A stretch of 64,000 bases of DNA from NCBI GenBank assembly GCA_024228935.1, contig JAAESX010000013.1, positions 1-64,000 on the forward strand. The letters are read 5' to 3'. Each line of letters opens with the position of its first letter. Within the stretch, counting starts at the first letter, position 1. Of the stretch, positions 51,882-60,596 are shown one piece after another. A program made the translations under genes and the position numbers. The notes under the pieces are model-generated. The model was not told the DNA's origin, made no database searches, and worked only from the letters and a program-made list of their open reading frames with translations. Source of the stretch: Pseudomonadota bacterium (GTDB lineage Bacteria > Myxococcota_A > UBA796 > CAJQPC01).

Positions 51882-53179
51882 AGCGCATCGCCGTCGTCCT
51901 CCTCGCCGCCCTGCCGCTGGCCCTCGTCTTCCCGGCCCAGGCCGAGGACATCACCATCGGCTCCGCCATCGCCGACTACGCGACAGCGGGCAGCAAGGAC
52001 ATCCCCATCGCGATCCCGCGGCCCAAGGGCGACGACCCGGACACCGACCTCATCTGGGAGGTCGTGCGCCACGACCTCGAGATGTCCGGGTTCTTCGTGG
52101 TCATCGATCCCGACGCCTACCTCGAGCCCGCCAGCTCCGGCATCAAGCTGGGCGAGTTCAAGTTCGACGACTGGAGCGTCCCCGATCCGATGGTCCTGGC
52201 CAAGACAGGGCTGGACCGAGAAGGCGACTCGGTGAAGGCCGAGGTCTGGGTCTACGACGTGCCCGGCATGCGCAAGGTCGGCGCCAAGCGCTTCACCGCG
52301 AGCGCCTCGAACAGCCGCCGCGTCGCCCATCGCATCGCCGACGAGATCATCCTGCACGTGACCGGGGTGCCCGGGATCTTCACGACCCGACTGACCGCCG
52401 TGAGCAAGGCGTCCGGGAACAAGGAGATCAACATCCTGGACGTCGACGGCCACGGCGTGGCGCCGGTCACCCAGAACGGCTCGATCAACCTGCAGCCGGC
52501 ATGGTCTGCGGACGGCGGACGCATCGCGTTCACGAGCTACCGGAGCGGCAACCCCGACCTCTTCGTCGCCGACCTGATGAAGGGCACCGTCAAGCGCGTC
52601 AGTGCCCGCTCGGGTGTGAACATCGGCGCCTCGTGGCACCCCTCCGGCGAGATGCTCGCGCTCACGCTGAGCAGCGGCTCCGACACCGACATCTTCGGAA
52701 TCAGCGACGCCGGAAAGGCGCTCGGCCAGCTGACGCGGGCTCCAGGGATCGACGTCGCGCCCGCGTTCTCGCCCGACGGGTCGCAGGTGGCCTTCGCGAG
52801 CGAGCGCTCCGGCGGCCTGCAGATCTACGTCATGCCGACCGAAGGCGGCGACGCCCGACGCGTCACGTTCGAGGGCAACCACAACACCGACCCGGCGTTC
52901 TCGCCGGACGGAAAGAAGCTCGCGTTCGTTGGGCGCGACGGCGCCTACGACGTGTTCACCGTGGACCTCGACGGCTCGGGGATGAAGCGCATCACCCAGG
53001 GCGAGGGCACCAACGAGAACCCGACGTGGTCTCCGGACGGCCGGTACCTGGCGTTCTCGTCGACCCGCGACGGCACGAGCCGCATCTGGATGTCGAGCGC
53101 GGACGGCCGCCACCAGGTCCCCATGACCTCGTCCGGCGGCTGGTCCAACCCCGACTGGTCCCCTCGCCTGTCCTGGTGA
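51878..53179 (+). CDS. tolB: Tol-Pal system periplasmic beta-propeller TolB
   Basis: The protein is 433 aa, of standard size. The GTG start overlaps the tolA stop (GTGA) and gives MKRIAVVLLAALPLALVFPAQA, a signal peptide. The N-terminal domain has LIWEVVRHDLEMSGFFVVID and RIADEIILHVTGVPGIF. The C-terminal half is a six-bladed propeller with blades such as PAWSADGGRIAFTSYRSGN and PAFSPDGKKLAFVGRDGA. TolB binds Pal and TolA. No pal follows; a Ppx/GppA-like gene takes its place. Confidence 0.95.
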   Translation: MKRIAVVLLAALPLALVFPAQAEDITIGSAIADYATAGSKDIPIAIPRPKGDDPDTDLIWEVVRHDLEMSGFFVVIDPDAYLEPASSGIKLGEFKFDDWSVPDPMVLAKTGLDREGDSVKAEVWVYDVPGMRKVGAKRFTASASNSRRVAHRIADEIILHVTGVPGIFTTRLTAVSKASGNKEINILDVDGHGVAPVTQNGSINLQPAWSADGGRIAFTSYRSGNPDLFVADLMKGTVKRVSARSGVNIGASWHPSGEMLALTLSSGSDTDIFGISDAGKALGQLTRAPGIDVAPAFSPDGSQVAFASERSGGLQIYVMPTEGGDARRVTFEGNHNTDPAFSPDGKKLAFVGRDGAYDVFTVDLDGSGMKRITQGEGTNENPTWSPDGRYLAFSSTRDGTSRIWMSSADGRHQVPMTSSGGWSNPDWSPRLSW

Positions 53180-54057
53180 ACCGCGCGGCCATCGACATCG
53201 GGAGCAACTCGTTCCTGCTGACCGTCGTCGACCCCGACGGCCACGTGCTGCACGACGAGGCGCGCGTCGTCGGGATGAGCAAGGGGCTGGGCGAGCTCGG
53301 CACCATGCAGCCCGAGCGACGGGAGCACGCCCGAGCGGTCCTGGGTGACTACGTCCGCGTCGCCGCAGACCACGACGTGGAGCCTGGAGCCATCCGCGCG
53401 GTGGCGACCAGCGGAGCGCGACGAGCGCTCGACGCCAGCGAGCTCTTCGACGAGGTCCGGGACGCGACGGGGCTCGAGGTGCGGACCATCTCCGGCCTCG
53501 AGGAGGCGCGCCTGTCGTACGCGGGAGCGGCGGCCGGAAGGACCGGTCCGCTGGTCCTCGTCGACCTGGGCGGCGGGAGTACCGAGGTGGCTTGGGGAGT
53601 CGGCGAGACGCTCGTGGACTCGTGCTCACTCGAGATGGGCGCCGTGCGACTCACCGAAGCGTTCGGGCTCAACGGACAACGACCGGACCTCGCGAGCTGC
53701 CGACTGCACGTCCGCACCCACGCAGGCGACCTAGCCGAGGCGGGAGACGCCGAAGTCCTCCTGGTGGCCGGCACGGCGACCACGCTGGCCGCCATCTCGC
53801 TCGGGCTGGACAGCTACGACGGGGAGAGGGTTCACGACACTGAACTCACCGTCCCGGAACTACGCAGGTTGGCGGCCCTGTTCGAGACGGCGCCCCCCGA
53901 AGGACGCCTCCGAATCGCCCGGGTGAGCCCCAAGAGGGCGGAGTACCTGTTGGCCGGCGCGACCATCCTCGTCGAGGTCCTCGGCGCCCTCGGAAAGACG
54001 TCGGCCCGAGTCAGCGACCGGGGCCTGCGGTTCGGCCTGCTGTCCGGCTTGACCTGA
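53176..54057 (+). CDS. Ppx/GppA phosphatase family protein
   Basis: The protein is 293 aa. GTG 53176 overlaps the tolB stop (GTGA). The ASKHA-fold motifs are AAIDIGSNSFLLTVVD at the N-terminus, VDLGGGSTEVAW near residue 125 and LVAGTATTLAAI near 195. This short form lacks the C-terminal HD-like domain of long exopolyphosphatases. Family members hydrolyse polyphosphate or pppGpp. Its place as the last gene of the tol cluster may couple envelope energetics with phosphate or stringent signalling, which is inference. Confidence 0.9.
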   Translation: MNRAAIDIGSNSFLLTVVDPDGHVLHDEARVVGMSKGLGELGTMQPERREHARAVLGDYVRVAADHDVEPGAIRAVATSGARRALDASELFDEVRDATGLEVRTISGLEEARLSYAGAAAGRTGPLVLVDLGGGSTEVAWGVGETLVDSCSLEMGAVRLTEAFGLNGQRPDLASCRLHVRTHAGDLAEAGDAEVLLVAGTATTLAAISLGLDSYDGERVHDTELTVPELRRLAALFETAPPEGRLRIARVSPKRAEYLLAGATILVEVLGALGKTSARVSDRGLRFGLLSGLT

Positions 54058-54095
54058 CGTCGCTCTCGGTGCGCTTGCAGTGGAGATCTTCGGGG

Positions 54096-54123
54096 TTGCG
54101 GTGCGCTGCGTTGACGCTAAGAT
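54096..54123 (+). promoter_or_regulatory. Putative sigma70-type promoter
   Basis: TTGCGG (54096-54101) and TAAGAT (54118-54123) are separated by 16 bp, each matching consensus at four positions. It lies in the 111-bp gap upstream of the MopE-repeat lipoprotein gene; the leader would be about 40 nt and carries CGGAG near the start codon. Confidence 0.5.
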
Positions 54124-54168
54124 GACGCCCCCACCCTGATCGCCGCAGACGTGCGTCGAACGGAGTCG

Positions 54169-56829
54169 ATGATGACCCGCGCTATCCCCTACCTCCTCGG
54201 CCTCAGCCTCCTCGCAGCGTGCGACCCGGACAAGGACGGCAACAACGGAAACCCAATCGACTCGGGTCTCGTCGAAGGCGACAGCGCGGACTCCGTCGAC
54301 GCCGATGGTGACGGCTACGTCGCCAGCGAAGACTGCGACGACAACGACGTCAGCGTGAACCCCGGCGCGACCGAGATCTGCGACGGCAACGACAACAACT
54401 GCGACGGCGAGATCGACGAGGGCGTCACCACGACGTACTACCAGGACTCGGACAACGACGGCTACGGCGACAACGACGCCACCCTCGACGCCTGCGAGCG
54501 CCCGGCCGGGTACGTCCCCGTCGGCAACGACTGTGACGACGGCGAAGGCCTGGCCTACCCCGGCGCCACCGAGACCTGCGACGAGGTCGACAACAACTGC
54601 GACGGCGAGATCGACGAGGGCGTGACGACGACCTACTACGCCGACGCCGACAGCGACACCTACGGCGACCCCGACGCGGCGGCCGAGGCGTGCTCGCAGC
54701 CTTCGGGCCACGTCACCAACGACGGCGACTGTGACGACACCAACGCGTACTCGTTCCCCGGCAACCCCGAGGTCTGTGACGAGGCGGACAACGACTGCGA
54801 TGGCTACGTCGACGAGGACGTGACGACCACGTACTGGGTCGACATCGACGAGGACGACTACGGCGACAGCGACCTGCCCACCGAGGCCTGCTCGTTGCCC
54901 ACCGGCTACGCCGAGATCGACGGCGACTGCGACGACTCCGAGCCCGCCGCGAACCCTGGCGAGATCGAGATCTGCGACACCATCGACAACGACTGCGATG
55001 GCGCGATCGACGAGCCCGACGCGGCCGACGCCTCGACCTGGTACGCCGACACCGATGGCGACGGCTTCGGCGACGCCGACTCGAGCACCCCGTCCTGCAC
55101 CCAGCCCTCGGGCTACGTCGGCGACGACACGGACTGCGACGACACCGACGGCGACACCAACCCGGGCGCGGACGAGTACTGCGACGGCCACGACGACGAC
55201 TGCGACGGCGACATCGACGAGGACGACGCGCTCGATGCGACGACCTGGTACCGCGACGCCGACGCCGACGGCTACGGCGACGCGACCTCGACGGACATCG
55301 ACTGCGACCAGCCCAGCGGGTACGTCGGCGACGCGACGGACTGCGACGACTTGGACGACACCAGCTACCCGGGCGGAGTCGAGGTCTGCGACGGTGCGGA
55401 CAACGACTGCAACGGCACCATCGACGACAACCCGACGGACGGCGACACGTACTACGCCGACTCCGACGGCGACGGCACCGGCGACCCCGACTCCACCACC
55501 GTCGCCTGTGACACGCCCAGCGGGTACACGGACAACGACTGGGACTGCAACGACACCGACTCCGGCGAGCCCGTCGTCGCGGACGTCATCAGCGGCTCGA
55601 CGTCCGGCACCGGCTCGTTCAGCGATCCCCTCGACAGCATCCAAGATGCCGTGGACCGGTCGAGCGAGTGCGTCATCGTCATGCAGGGCACCTACGAGGA
55701 GGAGGTCGACCTCTCCGGCACCTACATCGACGTCACCGGCGTCGAGGGCTCGGACCTCACCTGGATCGACCCGGACTACTCGGTCTGTTCGGCGGCCGCG
55801 CTGGCCTCGGGCACCTGTGCGAGCTGGGCTCCGGCGGTCACGGTCGCCGGCGGCTCGAACGCGACCCCGTCGCTCTCGGGCTTCACCATCTCGGGTGGCT
55901 CCGGCTACGCGACGGTCACGACGGCCAGCACCACGTGCGCCGACTCGAGCGTCAGCACGGGTGACGCCGCGAACAGCGGCCTGAACACCTGTACGGTCGA
56001 CATCTACGAGTTCTGCGGCGGCGGCATCTACATCGAAGGCGACGACCCGTCCTTCAGCGACCTCATCATCATCGACAACATGCTGCCCGAGTACGAGCAG
56101 TACAAGGTGCCCGGCGACAGCTGGTACCAGATCTGGACCTACAGCTACGGCGGCGGTCTCTGCGTCGATGGCGGTACGGCGACGCTCTCCGATGTCGAGA
56201 TCTACGAGAACTTCGCGGACCAGGGCGGCGGCATCTACGTCGGCAACAGCGGATCCGTCGACGTCACCTCGTCGTACATCATGGCCAACGAAGCGGCCGA
56301 TGGCGCCGGCGTCAACGGCGACAACGGAGACGCGACCTTCGAGAACATGGTCCTGGCCTTCAACGACGCCGACACCGACGGCGGCGGTGCGTTCCAGACC
56401 TCGGGCGGTACCTTCACGTTCACGAACGTGACGGCGGCTGGCAACACCTCGAGCACCAGCGGCTCCGCTCGCGGCGACGCGCTCTACACGAGTTCGGGCG
56501 CCACGACGTACGTCTACAACTCGATCTTCCAGGGCGACAGCGCGAACTACATCGCGTACAGCGGCGGAACGACCGGCGGCACCTACAACGACTGGTACAA
56601 CTCGAGCACCGGTGGTGGTGCCTACGGCTGGACAGCCGGCACGGGCGACCTGGCCACGAACCCGAAGTTCACGAGCTTCAGCCACGACGGCAACTACAAC
56701 AACGACGACCTGACGCTCAAGTCGACGTCGCCGGCCATCGACGCGGGTGACCCCGCCACCGCCTACTCCGACGTGGACGGCTCGACGAACGACATGGGCG
56801 CCTGGGGTGGTCCCGGCAGCGACTGGTAG
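54169..56829 (+). CDS. MopE-repeat and beta-helix lipoprotein
   Basis: The protein is 886 aa. MMTRAIPYLLGLSLLAACDPD is a lipoprotein signal (residues 1-19 with Cys18). Residues about 45-470 are eight or so acidic repeats with DGDGY-DCDD-NPGA-E-CDGxDNDCDG, like MopE metal-binding repeats. Residues about 475-880 are a parallel beta-helix (FCGGGIYIEG, YGGGLCVDGG, DQGGGIYVGNSG). This is the reverse domain order of the 38265 protein, and lipid anchoring replaces the MYXO-CTERM tail. ATG 54172 is an alternative start. Probably surface-exposed and calcium- or copper-binding. Confidence 0.9.
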   Translation: MMTRAIPYLLGLSLLAACDPDKDGNNGNPIDSGLVEGDSADSVDADGDGYVASEDCDDNDVSVNPGATEICDGNDNNCDGEIDEGVTTTYYQDSDNDGYGDNDATLDACERPAGYVPVGNDCDDGEGLAYPGATETCDEVDNNCDGEIDEGVTTTYYADADSDTYGDPDAAAEACSQPSGHVTNDGDCDDTNAYSFPGNPEVCDEADNDCDGYVDEDVTTTYWVDIDEDDYGDSDLPTEACSLPTGYAEIDGDCDDSEPAANPGEIEICDTIDNDCDGAIDEPDAADASTWYADTDGDGFGDADSSTPSCTQPSGYVGDDTDCDDTDGDTNPGADEYCDGHDDDCDGDIDEDDALDATTWYRDADADGYGDATSTDIDCDQPSGYVGDATDCDDLDDTSYPGGVEVCDGADNDCNGTIDDNPTDGDTYYADSDGDGTGDPDSTTVACDTPSGYTDNDWDCNDTDSGEPVVADVISGSTSGTGSFSDPLDSIQDAVDRSSECVIVMQGTYEEEVDLSGTYIDVTGVEGSDLTWIDPDYSVCSAAALASGTCASWAPAVTVAGGSNATPSLSGFTISGGSGYATVTTASTTCADSSVSTGDAANSGLNTCTVDIYEFCGGGIYIEGDDPSFSDLIIIDNMLPEYEQYKVPGDSWYQIWTYSYGGGLCVDGGTATLSDVEIYENFADQGGGIYVGNSGSVDVTSSYIMANEAADGAGVNGDNGDATFENMVLAFNDADTDGGGAFQTSGGTFTFTNVTAAGNTSSTSGSARGDALYTSSGATTYVYNSIFQGDSANYIAYSGGTTGGTYNDWYNSSTGGGAYGWTAGTGDLATNPKFTSFSHDGNYNNDDLTLKSTSPAIDAGDPATAYSDVDGSTNDMGAWGGPGSDW

Positions 56830-56836
56830 TCGCCAC

Positions 56837-56852
56837 GCTGCCTAAGGGCAGC
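56837..56852. terminator. Hairpin at convergent gene ends
   Basis: GCTGCCTAAGGGCAGC forms a 6-bp stem with a TAAG loop between the convergent MopE-lipoprotein and GT-C-like genes. The minus-strand TAG stop (56844-56842) lies in it. Confidence 0.45.
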
Positions 56853-58527
56853 TCAGCTCGGATCCGTCCAGCGTCCACACCGTGGTCGCGTTGTCGTGCT
56901 CCTCGTCGCGCAGCGCGGCGGGGCCCAACCGGTTGACCAGCGCGCGCTCGAGGCGGGCGTAGTCGCTCGTGCGTCCCAGCGCCGAGGGCCGGTCGTAGGC
57001 GCCGGCGCGCACCACCACATACCGGTAGCCCAGCTCGATGAGGTCCTGACGCCCGGGCGGCTCGTCCCCGCCCCGTCGGAAGTCCCCTGCCCCGAGCTGG
57101 ACGAGGTCGTTCGCGAACGCGTTGCCGGCCAGGAACTCGTCCACGCGTCCGGCACCGAACTCGGCCTTCTTGCTCAGCATGCCGCCGAGCTGGGGCTTGC
57201 CGTGGCCCACCTGGTCCCAGAGGTGTCGCTGGTCGAGCGACAGCGGGAGGTCGATGACGGCCCCTTCCGGCGCCGACTCCAGACAGGCGAGCGACGGACC
57301 GTGCTGGGCGCTCCATGTCGAGAGCGGAGCGAAGCCCCAGCACCAGGCGACCGCGACCGGAACAGAGGCCAGAGGTGCCCAGCGGCCGAGCCGCTCGAGC
57401 GCCGCTCCCGCGAACACCGCGACCCCGAGGGCGACCAGCACGCTCGCTCGAACGGGCCACCACCACCGACGGAACAGACCGACGTGCTCGACGAGGAGCG
57501 CGTAGAGGCCGTTTCGCACCTCGGCCTCGCCGACGTGAAGGACGGGGCCCGTCGCGAGCAGCAGCCCCACCGCCAGGACCGCCAGCGGCCCGCGGGACCG
57601 GGACCGCAGGACGAACACGCCGGCGACCAGGGCCAGCAGCTGGACCGGGCCGAAGAGCGACACACCCGCCGAGAACCCCGAGGCGCGCTCGACCCCGAGC
57701 TCGCCGAGCGCGGTGAGCACGAACAGGCCCTGTTCGTCCCCGCTGACGGTCCGCGCCACCGGCACACCGTCCTCGAGCGCGAGGAGACCCGGGACCTGCC
57801 CTGCGTCCAGCGCGGCGAGCATCGGGATGGCTGCGGGCAGGACCAGGACGACCGCGACCGCTGCCGCGACGAGCCACGCTCGGACCGTCTGACGCCGTCC
57901 CGGCTCGGCCAGCTCGATGGGGAACAGGACCGCCGCCGCGATGCCCGCCGCCACGCCTGCGTACCAGTAGGTCCAGCCCGCCAGCGCCAGGCAGACGCCG
58001 GCGGCCACGCCGCGACGCTCGCGCAGGCTGGCCAGGGCCAGCGGAATGAAGCCGGTCAGGGCCTGGGTGGGCCGTCCCCACTCCAGCTCGTAGAGGTGGA
58101 AGGGCGCGAGCACGAACAGGGCCGCCGCGATGACCTGCCCCACCCGGCCCACGCCCCAGGAGGCGGCGAACCGGCCCGCTGCCCAGCCGTTGAACCCACA
58201 GAGCACGACCAGCCACAGGTTGTAGCCGAGCACCTCCCCGAAGACCGCCCGGAGGGGCGCAGCGAGCACCGCGTCCAGCAGGTTACCGCCGGTGTGCAGG
58301 AAGACGGGCTTGCCCCAGGGGTGGAACAGCAGGGTCGTCTCGGCGAGCCCTGTGGCACCGCTGAGGACCCAGCCCGGGTACGCGAAGAACCACTGGGTTC
58401 CCATCGCGTCCAGGAACTCGGCCCCCGCGATGTGGCTCGTCGGCGACGTCCAGACGCGCGCCAGGACGAGCACTCCGAGCAGGAGTCCGACCACGGCCGG
58501 CATCCCGAGGCGGCGCCACGCGCTCAC
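56842..58527 (-). CDS. Polytopic membrane protein, GT-C-like
   Basis: The protein is 561 aa with about eleven hydrophobic helices. The first loop after helix 1 has TSHIAGAEFLDAMGTQWFFA with acidic residues at the GT-C catalytic position, and LLFHPWGKPVFLHTGGNLLD follows. Helices include VIAAALFVLAPFHLYELEWG and LALAGWTYWYAGVAAGIAAA. The C-terminal 150 residues are soluble (GAVIDLPLSLDQRHLWDQVG), resembling the tail of YfhO or GT-C proteins. GTG 58527 begins in the hairpin that follows the tRNA, so it may be co-transcribed with the tRNA or separately expressed. Confidence 0.75.
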   Translation of the reverse strand: MSAWRRLGMPAVVGLLLGVLVLARVWTSPTSHIAGAEFLDAMGTQWFFAYPGWVLSGATGLAETTLLFHPWGKPVFLHTGGNLLDAVLAAPLRAVFGEVLGYNLWLVVLCGFNGWAAGRFAASWGVGRVGQVIAAALFVLAPFHLYELEWGRPTQALTGFIPLALASLRERRGVAAGVCLALAGWTYWYAGVAAGIAAAVLFPIELAEPGRRQTVRAWLVAAAVAVVLVLPAAIPMLAALDAGQVPGLLALEDGVPVARTVSGDEQGLFVLTALGELGVERASGFSAGVSLFGPVQLLALVAGVFVLRSRSRGPLAVLAVGLLLATGPVLHVGEAEVRNGLYALLVEHVGLFRRWWWPVRASVLVALGVAVFAGAALERLGRWAPLASVPVAVAWCWGFAPLSTWSAQHGPSLACLESAPEGAVIDLPLSLDQRHLWDQVGHGKPQLGGMLSKKAEFGAGRVDEFLAGNAFANDLVQLGAGDFRRGGDEPPGRQDLIELGYRYVVVRAGAYDRPSALGRTSDYARLERALVNRLGPAALRDEEHDNATTVWTLDGSELSCP

Positions 58528-58540
58528 CTCGGGGCCGAGG
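58527..58540 (-). terminator. Hairpin after tRNA-Gly, abutting the next start codon
   Basis: CCTCGG (58527-58532) pairs with CCGAGG (58535-58540). On the minus strand it follows the tRNA 3' end by 6 nt and runs into the GTG of the next gene. It could release the tRNA from a longer transcript or limit translation of the GT-C-like gene. Confidence 0.35.
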
Positions 58541-58546
58541 AGAAGA

Positions 58547-58622
58547 TGGAGCGGGCGACGGGATTCGAACCCGCGACAACGAGCTTGGGAAGCTCGGACT
58601 CTACCAGCTGAGCTACGCCCGC
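58547..58622 (-). tRNA. tRNA-Gly (anticodon CCC)
   Basis: The 76-nt gene folds as a full cloverleaf. The acceptor stem is GCGGGCG/CGCCCGC, the anticodon stem CGAGC/GCTCG closes the loop TTCCCAA with anticodon CCC, and the T loop is TTCGAAT. The discriminator base is U and CCA is encoded. It decodes GGG (Gly). It has its own promoter-like elements just upstream (58633-58660). Confidence 0.95.
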
Positions 58623-58632
58623 AAGGCGTCCG

Positions 58633-58660
58633 GTTGTAACCGCCCGACGCGCGTCGGCAA
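58633..58660 (-). promoter_or_regulatory. Putative tRNA promoter with palindromic spacer
   Basis: On the minus strand TTGCCG (58660-58655) and TACAAC (58638-58633) are 16 bp apart and place the transcription start about 4 nt before the tRNA 5' end. The palindrome CCGACGCGCGTCGG (58644-58657) fills the spacer and could be an operator. Confidence 0.5.
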
Positions 58661-58669
58661 GGCCACCCA

Positions 58670-60532
58670 TCACCGGCTGAGCAGCTTCTCCAAGAGCGCG
58701 ATTCGCTTCTTCACGTCGCGCGTCCGGTAGGACGGAGACGTCTTCTGGAGCCGCTTCAGCGTCCGCACCGCGAGCTTCGGCTTGCGCGCCGAGGCGGCCA
58801 GCTCAGCCTGCACGAACATGGCCGCGTCGTAGCCGTCGTCGTCCTCGTCGGCTTCGTCGAGGACGTCACGGAGCTCGTCGAACGCGGCCCGCGCGTCCTC
58901 GATCTCCTTGCGACATCGAGCCCGAAGCACGGCTGCGACCAGGCCACCCTCGGACCCCAGCGCCGCCAGGGCTTCGTCGTGGAGCCCCATCTCCAGGAGG
59001 CTGCTCGCTTCCTCGAGACCACCCTCGGCGCTGGCCGTCTCGACCTCGTCGAAGGGGTCGTCGTCCAGGTCGTCGAAGCCGGGGCTCAGCCTCTCCGGGT
59101 CGACCTCGTCGAACGTGCCGCCCGTCTTGAAGACGTCGCTGAACACGTCGTCCGTGGTGCCCTCGCGGAAGACATCGTCCGCGCTCGGAGGGGCCGGCGC
59201 CGGGGGAGGCGGCGCCGGGGGAGGCGGCACGGCGGCGTCCTCGTCGTCGATGAGCTCGTCGTCGATGAGCTCGTCGTCCTCGTCGTCGATGAGCTCGTCG
59301 TCCTCGTCCTCCGGCAGCTCCTCGTCCTCGAAGACCGCTCCGAACGTCTTCAGCCGCTCGATGACGCGTCGCCGGTCGTCCTCGCCCTTCACGAACGACA
59401 GGAGCGTGGTGCCGTGCTCGACGGCTTCCTTGTTCTGCCTGCGGGCAGCGGCGTTCTCGGCGGCCCACGCGTACACGACGGGGTGGTGCTTGGCGCGCAG
59501 CGCGTGGACGAGCTCCTGCGCCGAGCGGTCGTGCAGTCCGTAGCGGTAGTAGACCTCGGCTCGGACACCGATCCGGACGATGTCCTCTTCGTCCGCCGTG
59601 ACCTCGGGCACATCCGGGAAACGGAAGCGTGCCTGCGCCGCGGCAACCTGCGCCCGCTCGATCGCCCCGTCCAGTCCAGGGGCTCCGAGCTTCCGGGCCT
59701 CGGTGAGCGCGAACAACCAGCCGTCCGGCTCCCCGCGAGACTCGTGCAGGCGAGCGAGCTCCAGGTAGATGGGCTTGGCCTTGGCCGGCTGCGGTCCCTT
59801 GAGGAAGCAGTCCGCGAGCAAGGTCAGCACCGCCGGGTCGTTGGGGCGCCGCGCATAGGCCGGCTGCAGGTGCCGAAGGGCTCCCTGGTGGTCGTCCACG
59901 GCCAGGCACGCCTCGGCCGCGGCTCGGAGGAGCGTCGGCTCGTCCGGCCGAAGCTCCAGCGCCCGCACGGCCATGCGGCCCATGGCCTCGAGCTCGCCCC
60001 GCCGCTTGTAGTTGGCGATGGCGCGCATGTAGAGCTCGTAGCCCTTGGCATGCATGTTCGCGGAGACCACGATCTCGGCCATCTCGACCAGGAACTTCAG
60101 GTCGTCCGGACGCAGCCGCAGGATGGCCTCGCCGAACGGGATGGCGGCGACGAGATCGCGCTGGCGCATCAGGTTCCATGCGTTCTCGAAGTGCGGAACA
60201 GCCTCCTTCCGGAAGCCACCGGCGTCGTAGCCGTGGGCGAGCTGCCCCTCGAGCTCGGCGTCGTTCGGCTGCATCTCGATGAGGCGCTTCAGCACCGAGA
60301 TCGCCGCGCGGTGGTTGCCGTCGTGGGTGTAGGCCTTCGCCAGCTGACGGAACTGTTTGTCCGCGTCCTTGGCCCGCCCCGCCTTGACGTAGGTCTCGGC
60401 CAGCTTCTGCCGGATCCGCCGGTCCCGAGGGTCCTGCTTGAGGATCTCGATGAAGCTGTGGATGGCCCGAACCAGCTGGTCGCGGCCGAGCTCCTTGAGC
60501 GCCCGCTGCTCGAGCTGGTTCTTGTCCATCAT
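58670..60532 (-). CDS. TPR-repeat protein with acidic linker
   Basis: The protein is 620 aa with no signal peptide. Residues about 1-380 are tandem TPRs (RAIHSFIEILKQDPRDRRIR, AISVLKRLIEMQPNDAELEG, YMRAIANYKRRGELEAMGR). An acidic linker (about 405-430) repeats DDELID, encoded by 15-bp DNA repeats, and a Pro-rich run follows. The C-terminus returns to TPR-like helices (SLLEMGLHDEALAAL). TPR proteins act as scaffolds. The start ATG 60532 has GGAG upstream; ATG 60529 is possible. It follows accC by 64 nt on the same strand. Confidence 0.85.
   Translation of the reverse strand: MMDKNQLEQRALKELGRDQLVRAIHSFIEILKQDPRDRRIRQKLAETYVKAGRAKDADKQFRQLAKAYTHDGNHRAAISVLKRLIEMQPNDAELEGQLAHGYDAGGFRKEAVPHFENAWNLMRQRDLVAAIPFGEAILRLRPDDLKFLVEMAEIVVSANMHAKGYELYMRAIANYKRRGELEAMGRMAVRALELRPDEPTLLRAAAEACLAVDDHQGALRHLQPAYARRPNDPAVLTLLADCFLKGPQPAKAKPIYLELARLHESRGEPDGWLFALTEARKLGAPGLDGAIERAQVAAAQARFRFPDVPEVTADEEDIVRIGVRAEVYYRYGLHDRSAQELVHALRAKHHPVVYAWAAENAAARRQNKEAVEHGTTLLSFVKGEDDRRRVIERLKTFGAVFEDEELPEDEDDELIDDEDDELIDDELIDDEDAAVPPPPAPPPPAPAPPSADDVFREGTTDDVFSDVFKTGGTFDEVDPERLSPGFDDLDDDPFDEVETASAEGGLEEASSLLEMGLHDEALAALGSEGGLVAAVLRARCRKEIEDARAAFDELRDVLDEADEDDDGYDAAMFVQAELAASARKPKLAVRTLKRLQKTSPSYRTRDVKKRIALLEKLLSR
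59246..59299. repeat. Three 15-bp direct repeats in TPR gene
   Basis: GTCGATGAGCTCGTC occurs at 59246-59260, 59261-59275 and 59285-59299. It encodes the acidic DDELID repeats of the TPR protein linker. The unit length keeps the frame. Confidence 0.85.
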
Positions 60533-60596
60533 CGCTCCACTGGCACCGCGAGCCCCGTCGGAGGCCCGCCTGTCCGGCGGCCATACTCGCACACCG

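Noticed and set aside
53860..56685. Long open minus-strand frame of about 940 codons antisense to the MopE-repeat lipoprotein
   Set aside because: It is the complement of Asp/Gly/Cys-rich repeats; GC-rich codons rarely give stops on the opposite strand. The plus-strand protein has a signal, repeats and known domains.
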